Of a stretch of 64,000 bases of DNA, positions 28,195-35,203 are shown one piece after another. Made by a program: the position numbers and the translations under genes. The stretch lies in contig NZ_CP034142.1 in NCBI RefSeq assembly GCF_003994855.1, positions 186,001-250,000 on the forward strand, written 5' to 3'. How positions within the stretch are numbered: the first letter of the stretch is position 1; the number at the start of each line of letters is the position of its first letter. Under the pieces are notes generated by a model. That model was not told the DNA's origin and searched no databases. It saw only the letters and a program-made list of their open reading frames with translations. Source of the DNA: Marinobacter sp. NP-4(2019). GTDB taxonomy: Bacteria; Pseudomonadota; Gammaproteobacteria; Pseudomonadales; Oleiphilaceae.

Positions 28195-29427
28195 TCAGTG
28201 TGGTAGTGAGTTGGTTTGCGTGGGTGACAGAGCGTCGTAGCGTGCCCTGGCGCTGAACAGGTCGCGGATGACCGCAGCCCGTGTGAGTTTCACTCCGGTG
28301 AGCTGTCGTGCGCTGTTGATGGCGTTCTCCAGTCTGCCTGCGCCGGTGGCCAGTTCGTTCAGGCTGGCTTCCCAGTGCGCACGCTGGTTGGGAATATGCC
28401 GCTCATCAAGGATCTCCAGTCGTCCATGGCCTGCCTGTACGGCGGCTGTCATATCGCCGATTGAAGCCAGCAGGTCACGGTGAACCTGGGTAGTTTGCCA
28501 TTGGTGTTGTGATACTTCGGCCGTGGCCTTGCGAACGGCACTTTTCTGTCGCTGCCCGCTCAGCGGAACCTGTACGCCTATGCCCACTATCCAGCGTTTG
28601 CTTTCATCCGCCCACAGGCTGTTGTAGCCGGCACTGGCGGTAAATACAGGTCTGCGGCTGATTTCTGCAGCGTCCAGCCGGGCGCGCGCTTCGGCTGTTC
28701 GGGCCTCGGCGGCCTGAACCAGTGGGTGATCAATTTCCGCCGGGTTGTCTGCCGCCATTGGTGTGTGAGGGGGTACGGTTAGTGTCAGTCTGGACGGTTG
28801 GGGGCGGCGGCCCAGCAATGGGATGAGGCTGGCAGAGATCCGGGCTTGTTCGGCTTTCAGCCCGACCAGTTGAGTGTCCAGGGTGTCCAGCTCCGTTTCT
28901 ATACGGAGTAAGTCGCTCTGCGAGCCTTCGCCGTAATCCAGTCTCTGTCTGGCAATCTCGGCTAACTGTTCCACCAGGGCGCGGGTTTCGTGATGCAGAT
29001 CAATAGCCTGGTTCGAGTACCACCAGCGGGCATAGGCCTCCTTTACGGAGGCGGTCAGTTTTCTGCTTTGCCAGAGGCTGTCGTGCCTGGCAGCACTCAC
29101 GCCAGCTTTCGAGGCTTCGCGGGACGCCGACAGTTGGTCCGGCCAGGGCAATTTCTGGCTGACCTCGAACCGGTGCCCGACCATATTGGGTCCCTCCAGG
29201 GTTCCGGGAGCCAGGCCGTACTTGACCATAGGGTCTGCCCAGCTGTCTGAGCCTTCCACGTCGGCTTCCGCCGCTTCGATGGCTGATTGCAGGGCGCCCA
29301 GAGTGGCGTTGTTGGTCATTGCCTCTTCAACCCATTGCTCCACTGTTTCAGGTGGTTCGGCGACTGTCGGCGTAGATAGTGTGATAAGGACCGCCAGAAC
29401 GGTCTGAATTCCGGTGTGTCGGATCAT
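28195..29427 (-). CDS. TolC-family outer-membrane factor of copper efflux (CusC-like)
   Basis: A 410-residue outer-membrane efflux protein of the TolC family with a signal peptide (TVA|EPP). Two long helical repeats are visible, with the EVSQKLPWPDQL block typical of heavy-metal TolC proteins. It forms the outer-membrane exit for the CusA-type pump. Its start overlaps the cusA stop by four bases, so the two are coupled. Confidence 0.88.
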   Translation of the reverse strand: MIRHTGIQTVLAVLITLSTPTVAEPPETVEQWVEEAMTNNATLGALQSAIEAAEADVEGSDSWADPMVKYGLAPGTLEGPNMVGHRFEVSQKLPWPDQLSASREASKAGVSAARHDSLWQSRKLTASVKEAYARWWYSNQAIDLHHETRALVEQLAEIARQRLDYGEGSQSDLLRIETELDTLDTQLVGLKAEQARISASLIPLLGRRPQPSRLTLTVPPHTPMAADNPAEIDHPLVQAAEARTAEARARLDAAEISRRPVFTASAGYNSLWADESKRWIVGIGVQVPLSGQRQKSAVRKATAEVSQHQWQTTQVHRDLLASIGDMTAAVQAGHGRLEILDERHIPNQRAHWEASLNELATGAGRLENAINSARQLTGVKLTRAAVIRDLFSARARYDALSPTQTNSLPH

Positions 29428-32400
29428 AGGGTGGCTCCTTTTCTGGCAAGATTTTTCAGGCGGGCACGCTGCCAGAGATAGAAAATCACCGGAATCAGCA
29501 GCAGCGTCAGCATCAGGGTGGTGATCATGCCGCCAATCATCGGGCCGGCGATCCGTTGCATCACTTCCGAACCGGTGCCACTGCCTAGCATGATGGGAAT
29601 CAGGCCGGCAACGATGGCGGCAAAGGTCATCATGATCGGGCGCACCCGCTGGGCAGCGCCATCACTGATGGCTTGGCGCAGGGCGTCCGCCGACAGCCTG
29701 GCTGGCTGATGATCCACAGTCTCCAGAGCGTTATGCAGGGACTGGTTCAGGTACACCAGCATCAGCACCCCGATTTCCACGGCCACCCCGGCCAGCGCAA
29801 TAAAGCCCACGGCTACAGCCACGGACAGGTTGTAGCCCAGTAGGTACATCAGCCAGATACCGCCGATCATGCCGAATGGTAGGGTGCCGAGGATGATGCC
29901 CACCTCGGTCAGGTTGCGGAAATTCAGGTACAGCAAGATGATGATAATGGCCAGGGTCAGGGGTACCACCATCGTCAGGCGTTCCTTGGCGCGCTGCATG
30001 TATTCGTACTGGCCGGACCAGGTCAGGGAGTAGCCTGCCGGCAGTTCGACCGTGTCCCGCACCCGTTCCCGGGCTTCTGTGACCCAACTGCCCAGGTCCC
30101 GGCCCTCGATATCCACCAGGGTCCAGCCATTGATGCGGGCGTTTTCCGACTTGATCATCGGTGGCCCCTGGTCGATGCGGATGTCCGCTACGTCCACCAG
30201 GGCAATGCGTTGACCGTTGGGCGTTACCATGGGCAGCAGGCGCATCTGCTCCACCGAATCCCGGTAGTCCTGGGGGTAACGCAGGTTGATGGGGTAGCGT
30301 TCGAGGCCTTCCACGGTGCTGCCCACGTTCATGCCGCCAATCGCGGTGCGAACCACCGACTGGATGTCCTCGATATTCAGTCCGAAACGGGCGGCAGCCT
30401 CCCGCTGTATGTCCACCTTGATGTAGCGCCCGCCGGCCACCCGTTCGGAGAAGGCCGAGGCGGTGCCGGGTATGTCGGACAGCACCCGCTCCAGCTCTTC
30501 CCCTATGCCCTGGATCACTTCAAGATCCGGACCGGCCACCTTGATGCCTACCGGGGTCTTGATTCCTGTGGAGAGCATGTCGATGCGGGTTTTGATGGGC
30601 ATCACCCAGGCGTTGGTCAGGCCGGGGAGTTTGACCACTCTGTCCAATTCCCGGCGCAGGGACTCCGGTGTCACGCCGGGCCGCCACTGATCCCGGGGTT
30701 TGAACTGGATAAAGGTCTCAATCATGGTCAGGGGAGCGGGATCAGTCGCGGTTTCGGCGCGGCCGATCTTGCCGAACACGGTCTCCACCTCCGGAATACT
30801 GGCGATCAGCTTGTCGGTCTGTTGCAGAATCTGCCGGGCTTTGCCAATGGAAATACCGGGATAGGTGGTGGGCATGTACATCAGGTCTCCCTCGTCGAGG
30901 GGCGGCATGAATTCACTGCCCACTTTGTTGGCCGGCCAGAAACCGATCACCAGCACCAACAGGCCGCCGGCAAGCATCAGCATTGGCCGCCGCAGAGCAT
31001 AGCCGATCACCGGCTTGTACAGTGTGATCAGCAGCCGGTTGATGGGGTTGCGATGCTCGGGCAACACCTTGCCACGGATGAAATAGCCCATCAGCACCGG
31101 CACCAGGGTAATGGCCAGCCCCGCGGCCGCTGCCATGGCGTAGGTCTTGGTGAAGGCCAGGGGGGCGAAGAGTTTCCCTTCCTGAGCCTGCAGGGTGAAT
31201 ACCGGCAGAAAACTTACGGTGATAATCATCAGTGAGAAGAACAGCGCCGGCCCGACCTCGCCAGCGGCCCGCAACATCACGGCCCAACGGTTTTTACGTG
31301 TCAGCGGGGTTCGCTCCATGTGTTTATGGACGTTCTCCACCATCACAATGGCCCCGTCCACCATGGCGCCGATGGCAATGGCAATACCACCGAGGGACAT
31401 GATGTTGGCGTTGATGCCCTGGGCATGCATCACCACGAAGGCCGCGAGGATGCCCACCGGCAGGCTGACAATGACCACCAGTGAGGAGCGCAGGTGGAAC
31501 AGGAACACCGCGCAGATCACGATGACCACCAGAAACTCCTGCAGCAGCTTGCCGTACAGGTTATCCACCGCGTTGTTGATCAGTGTGGAACGATCGTAGG
31601 TGGGGACCACTTCCACACCGTCTGGCAGGCTGGCCTTGATGTCCTCCAGGCGTTGTTTGACGCCCTCGATGGTTTCCAGTGCGTTCTCCCCGAAACGCAT
31701 CACCACGATGCCGCCCGCTACTTCCCCTTCCCCATTCAGTTCGGCGATACCGCGACGGATCTGGGGGCCAAGCTGCACATCCGCCATATCCTTCAGCAAC
31801 AGGGGCTTGCCATTGTCATTAACGCCCAGGGGGACCTGTCGCAGATCATCTTCGTTCTGCAGGTAACCGGTGACCCGCACCATGTATTCCGCCTCGGCCA
31901 TCTCCACCACCGAGGCACCGGTTTCCTGGTTGGCGTTGTTGATGGCGGCGTGGATGCGCTGCAGGGTTATGTCGTGGGCGCGCAGCCGATCCGGGTCCAC
32001 CACCACCTGGTACTGTTTGACCATGCCGCCCACACTGGCCACTTCGGACACCCCGGGCACGGTTTGCAGTTCAAACTTCAGGAACCAGTCCTGAATGGCC
32101 CGTAGTTCTGACAGGTCATGCCGCCCACTGCGGTCCACCAGCGCGTAGGAATACACCCAGCCAACGCCGGTGGCATCCGGCCCGAGTTCCGGTTTGGCGG
32201 CATCCGGCAGTTGCCCGGACACCTGGCTCAGGTATTCCAGCACCCGGGAACGGGCCCAGTAGAGGTCGGTGTCGTCATCGAAAATGACGTAAACAAAGGA
32301 ATCGCCAAAGAAGGAATAACCTCGAACAGTCTTGGCGCCCGGTACCGACAGCATGGCAGTGGTTAGTGGATAGGTAACCTGATCCTCCACCACCTGTGGC

Positions 32401-32570
32401 GCCTGGCCGGGATAAGGTGTTTTGACGATCACCTGCACGTCCGACAGGTCCGGTATGGCGTCAATGGGCGTTTCTTTAACGGAATAGAGCCCCCACCCCG
32501 TCAGGATGAGGGTGGCAAGCAGCACAAAAAATCGGTTATGAAGCGACCACTGGATAATGGCGTTAATCAT
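29424..32570 (-). CDS. cusA: Heavy-metal RND pump, CusA-type
   Basis: A 1048-residue inner-membrane RND transporter. It has twelve transmembrane helices, the N-terminal WSLHNRFFVLLATLILTGWGLYSVKETPIDAIPDLSDVQVIV, the proton-relay segment GGIAIAIGAMVDGAIVMVENVH, and the second-half AVGFIALAGVAVEIGVLMLVYLNQ. The block TRIDMLSTGIKTPVGIKV includes one of the methionines of the CusA Cu(I)/Ag(I) site. This points to the monovalent-cation (Cu/Ag) subclass rather than CzcA. Partners are the CusB-like adaptor (32990-34483), the CusF-like protein and the CusC-like factor. Confidence 0.93.
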   Translation of the reverse strand: MINAIIQWSLHNRFFVLLATLILTGWGLYSVKETPIDAIPDLSDVQVIVKTPYPGQAPQVVEDQVTYPLTTAMLSVPGAKTVRGYSFFGDSFVYVIFDDDTDLYWARSRVLEYLSQVSGQLPDAAKPELGPDATGVGWVYSYALVDRSGRHDLSELRAIQDWFLKFELQTVPGVSEVASVGGMVKQYQVVVDPDRLRAHDITLQRIHAAINNANQETGASVVEMAEAEYMVRVTGYLQNEDDLRQVPLGVNDNGKPLLLKDMADVQLGPQIRRGIAELNGEGEVAGGIVVMRFGENALETIEGVKQRLEDIKASLPDGVEVVPTYDRSTLINNAVDNLYGKLLQEFLVVIVICAVFLFHLRSSLVVIVSLPVGILAAFVVMHAQGINANIMSLGGIAIAIGAMVDGAIVMVENVHKHMERTPLTRKNRWAVMLRAAGEVGPALFFSLMIITVSFLPVFTLQAQEGKLFAPLAFTKTYAMAAAAGLAITLVPVLMGYFIRGKVLPEHRNPINRLLITLYKPVIGYALRRPMLMLAGGLLVLVIGFWPANKVGSEFMPPLDEGDLMYMPTTYPGISIGKARQILQQTDKLIASIPEVETVFGKIGRAETATDPAPLTMIETFIQFKPRDQWRPGVTPESLRRELDRVVKLPGLTNAWVMPIKTRIDMLSTGIKTPVGIKVAGPDLEVIQGIGEELERVLSDIPGTASAFSERVAGGRYIKVDIQREAAARFGLNIEDIQSVVRTAIGGMNVGSTVEGLERYPINLRYPQDYRDSVEQMRLLPMVTPNGQRIALVDVADIRIDQGPPMIKSENARINGWTLVDIEGRDLGSWVTEARERVRDTVELPAGYSLTWSGQYEYMQRAKERLTMVVPLTLAIIIILLYLNFRNLTEVGIILGTLPFGMIGGIWLMYLLGYNLSVAVAVGFIALAGVAVEIGVLMLVYLNQSLHNALETVDHQPARLSADALRQAISDGAAQRVRPIMMTFAAIVAGLIPIMLGSGTGSEVMQRIAGPMIGGMITTLMLTLLLIPVIFYLWQRARLKNLARKGATL

Positions 32571-32632
32571 CGGCTGAATCCGGTTTGGTTACAGTCGGGA
32601 GCGCGCCTATGGCAGCGCCCCCGGCGCTATTA

Positions 32633-32974
32633 CTATTGTTTGCTAATGGCGGTCACTTGCTGTCCTTTATCCGCCGGTGTCAGGGTGAAAGCGACGGAGT
32701 CATTTTTTTGCAGTCCGTTCAGGTCCACCTCTGGCGCCACGGAAAATCCCATGGTCATGCGCGGCCAGTTCAGCTCCGGAATAGGCTCGTGGTTCAAGGT
32801 CACTTTGCGTTTTTCGGTGTTGATCGCGGTGATCACGCCCCGGCTCTGGACCGGGCCCGCGGACTCTTTTGTGTCCATGCCGGACATGGAGTCCATGCTG
32901 TTACCGGCCACTGCCAGAGCAGGGCCCAGGGTTAATCCGAATACAACAGCCGTCATCAGGGTTTTCAGGTTCAT
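32633..32974 (-). CDS. CusF-like periplasmic copper-binding protein
   Basis: A 113-residue exported protein with a signal peptide (AVA|GNS). The CusF OB-fold pattern is GVITAINTEKRKVTLNHEPIPELNWPRMTMGFSV, containing the H, W, M, M residues that bind Cu(I). It passes copper to the adaptor and pump. A second CusF domain is fused to the adaptor encoded just upstream. Confidence 0.9.
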   Translation of the reverse strand: MNLKTLMTAVVFGLTLGPALAVAGNSMDSMSGMDTKESAGPVQSRGVITAINTEKRKVTLNHEPIPELNWPRMTMGFSVAPEVDLNGLQKNDSVAFTLTPADKGQQVTAISKQ

Positions 32975-32989
32975 GGTTTTCTCCAGTGG

Positions 32990-34483
32990 TTATTGCGCGT
33001 CATGCGCAGATTCAATGCGTTCTACGAGATAGCCTTCCGGTGTCTCCCGGAAACCGAAGTTGACGGTCTGATCGGGGCTCAGGGCGTCCATATTCACGGA
33101 CTCGGCGAGATCAAACGCCATGGTCATGGCGGGCCAGCTCAGTTCCGGGATGGGGGCGTGCTCGAGGGTGATTGAGGCACCTTCGTTATCCAGTTCGGTG
33201 ATCCGGCCGACGCCTTCGATCAGTTCTGACGGCGAGCTGTCTGACTCGGTGTCACCGCTGCTTTGCTCTTCCGCTTCAAGCCTTAACATGGCGGCTTCAA
33301 GACTGGTTTCGGAGTCGATCAGGAACTGGGCGGACACTACCACCTGCTGACCTTCTTCCAGGCCCTCGGCAACCACGACACGGTCGCCGGCTTCCTGGCC
33401 GGTTTTTACGGGCACCGGGCGGAAATAGCCATCCTCTTCGGCCAACAGCACATGCTTGCTGTCGCTGCGCTGGATCAGTGCCGGGCGTGGGATGGTGAGC
33501 AAGTCATCGCCGATGGGCGCGTCCATGGTGAGGTTTACGAACATGTTGGGACGTAGCCGGCCGTCGGTATTGGGAACGCGCACCCGTGCCCGCAGGGTCC
33601 GTGTTCTGGCATCCAGCTCCGGGTAGACATAATCAATGGTGCCCTGCCACTGGGTGTCAGGCATGGACGGCGTGGTGAATACCACAGGCTGGCCTGCCAC
33701 GATCAGCCCGGCCTGTCGCTCGAAGAACTCGGCGATCACCCAGACGGAATCGCGGCTGCCGATGGCCATGATCTCGGTATCCGGGCGCACGTACATGCCG
33801 GCACGAACTGGCAGAGCGGCCACGTAACCGGAGCCGGGGGCGAATACGGTGATGCGCTCCCGGACCTTGCTGGTTTTTTTCAGGTTGGCGATCTGGGAAT
33901 CAGTCATACCGAAGGAGCGCAGCTTTCCTCCTGTTGCTGTCGTCTCTGAACCGCGCCGGAGGCGCTCGGACATCAGGAATTCCTGCTGGGCATTCACCAG
34001 TTCCGGCGAATATATCTCGTACAGCGGCTCTCCCCGGCTGACCTTCTCTCCCAGCGAACGAACGTGCAGAACCTCGACCCAACCGGCAATGCGGCTGTGC
34101 ACGTGGTTCAGTTCGTCCTCATTATCGGTGACATAACCCACTGTGCGGACAGGGATGGAGACCGGTCCACGGGACACGGCACCGGTTTTAACGCCCAGAT
34201 TGGCCCTGACTGCGGCGTTGATTTGCACCCCGCCATCGTCTCGCCCGGTGTTCTTTTCCTCGTATACCGGCACCAGATCCATTCCCATGGGGGACTTGCC
34301 GGGCTTATCGCGGCGGTAATTGGGGTCCATGGGGGCGACCCAGTACAGGGGCTCTTCCTGGGTCGAATCCTCAGCGGATGTGCTGGAGTCGTTGGATTGG
34401 GCCATTGGCATTGTTTGCTGACTTGTCAGCCAGCCAAGACCAAAGGCAATAGCGATCACTATCGCCACAAAGGCAATGCGCAT
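32990..34483 (-). CDS. cusB: CusB-type periplasmic adaptor fused to a CusF domain
   Basis: A 497-residue membrane-fusion protein. An N-terminal anchor is followed by a heavy-metal-binding segment (YWVAPMDPNYRRDKPGKSPMGMDLVPVYEE), the lipoyl/barrel-sandwich and hairpin domains (GWVEVLHVRSLGEKVSRGEPLYEIYSPEL), a beta-barrel domain, and a C-terminal CusF-like OB domain (GVGRITELDNEGASITLEHAPIPELSWPAMTMAFDL). It links CusA to the outer-membrane factor and collects Cu(I). The gene is probably the second in the operon that starts at 35.0 kb. Confidence 0.92.
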   Translation of the reverse strand: MRIAFVAIVIAIAFGLGWLTSQQTMPMAQSNDSSTSAEDSTQEEPLYWVAPMDPNYRRDKPGKSPMGMDLVPVYEEKNTGRDDGGVQINAAVRANLGVKTGAVSRGPVSIPVRTVGYVTDNEDELNHVHSRIAGWVEVLHVRSLGEKVSRGEPLYEIYSPELVNAQQEFLMSERLRRGSETTATGGKLRSFGMTDSQIANLKKTSKVRERITVFAPGSGYVAALPVRAGMYVRPDTEIMAIGSRDSVWVIAEFFERQAGLIVAGQPVVFTTPSMPDTQWQGTIDYVYPELDARTRTLRARVRVPNTDGRLRPNMFVNLTMDAPIGDDLLTIPRPALIQRSDSKHVLLAEEDGYFRPVPVKTGQEAGDRVVVAEGLEEGQQVVVSAQFLIDSETSLEAAMLRLEAEEQSSGDTESDSSPSELIEGVGRITELDNEGASITLEHAPIPELSWPAMTMAFDLAESVNMDALSPDQTVNFGFRETPEGYLVERIESAHDAQ

Positions 34484-34511
34484 TGATGTTTCCTTGTTTA
34501 AAGCTCATGAG

Positions 34512-34539
34512 CACCCGTCCGTGTCTTTCCAGACGGGTG
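34512..34539 (-). terminator. Intra-operon hairpin
   Basis: Arms CACCCGTC and GACGGGTG with a 12-base loop lie between the small exported-protein gene and cusB. There is no T tract; it may attenuate transcription or stabilise mRNA. Confidence 0.35.
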
Positions 34540-34560
34540 AATCCATTCAGAAGACTTGTA

Positions 34561-34956
34561 TCAGGCTTTGGAGGAATTCGGGGGAGGCGTCAGGGTGTCC
34601 AGGATAATGCTGAGATAGCGATCGTGGAGGGGAAGGCTATTGAGCTCAAAGGATGATTGTGTGGGCACATTATCCTTTGCGGAGACCAGCGCTGAGATCA
34701 TGGTGCTGCAACTGCCGAGGCTGGCCGCTAGGGTGCAACCTGCCGGTGTCATGTCGCCACAGGCCGTGCCCTGTTCAGAATTCATGGAGGCGTTGTGCTG
34801 CTCATTAGCACAACAATCCATCTTCGCCATGTGGATAGTCCGGGACGAGTGTTCGGTCATTTCCTGTGAGGATTGACCGAACGCCAGCACAGGCAGCATC
34901 ACCATTGCCAGTAACAGCAGATTTATAACGGTTCTATGGAGTGCTGTGTGTGGCAA
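34561..34956 (-). CDS. Small exported cysteine-rich protein, copper-linked
   Basis: A protein of about 131 residues read from a TTG at 34956 (LPHTALHRTVINLLLLAMVMLPVLAFGQ...). A signal peptide precedes a cysteine-containing mature part (MDCCANEQHN, ACGDMTPAGCTLAASLGSC). The longer frame reaching 35151 would run through the operator at 35003-35033, so it was not chosen. It is the first gene of the Cus operon. Family not recognised; TPP(P/N) near the end recalls the protein at 27384-27749. Confidence 0.6.
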   Translation of the reverse strand: MPHTALHRTVINLLLLAMVMLPVLAFGQSSQEMTEHSSRTIHMAKMDCCANEQHNASMNSEQGTACGDMTPAGCTLAASLGSCSTMISALVSAKDNVPTQSSFELNSLPLHDRYLSIILDTLTPPPNSSKA

Positions 34957-35002
34957 GTCAGGCTTTCCGGCTGCTTGAACTGAGTTTTGGTACGGATTGG
35001 GA

Positions 35003-35033
35003 ATATAAAACCTGTGAGTTGCATACAGGTCAA
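35003..35033 (-). promoter_or_regulatory. MerR-family (CueR-like) operator-promoter of the Cus operon
   Basis: Minus strand: -35 TTGACC, a 19-base spacer with the dyad ACCTGT...ACAGGT, and -10 TTATAT. The architecture is that of CueR-type copper promoters. The dyad differs from the mer and ZntR-like sites in this window, and no cueR lies nearby, so the regulator is probably encoded elsewhere. Confidence 0.75.
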
Positions 35034-35047
35034 GTGAATATTTATCC

Positions 35048-35074
35048 GTAACAACCCCGCATCCCCTGTGTCTC
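35048..35074 (+). promoter_or_regulatory. ECF-type promoter, distal copy for the TTL-like operon
   Basis: GTAACA (35048-35053), 14 bases, then GTGTCTC (35068-35074). It shares the GTAAC-N15-GTGTC pattern with four other sites in the window and lies 59 bases upstream of the proximal copy. Confidence 0.6.
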
Positions 35075-35106
35075 CCATAGGAACGGAAAGAAATTGCCAT
35101 TGATGT

Positions 35107-35133
35107 GTAACGCCTGTCGATCTGGTGTGTCGA
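35107..35133 (+). promoter_or_regulatory. ECF-type promoter, proximal copy for the TTL-like operon
   Basis: GTAACG (35107-35112), 14 bases, then GTGTCGA (35127-35133), 70 bases before the ATG. Spacing is identical to the sites before the GGDEF-EAL, DUF3179 and TVP38-reductase genes. The likely reader is the ECF sigma factor at 43791-44408. Confidence 0.72.
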
Positions 35134-35203
35134 TAGAGGAGTGCAATACAAATCAAGGCAAGTTCAGGGCGCACAAGTTTACGGTACAGGAGCGTAATCC
35201 GAT

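Noticed and set aside
34957..35151. N-terminal extension of the small Cus-operon protein to a TTG at 35151
   Set aside because: It would translate through the MerR-type promoter, and the signal peptide begins after it.
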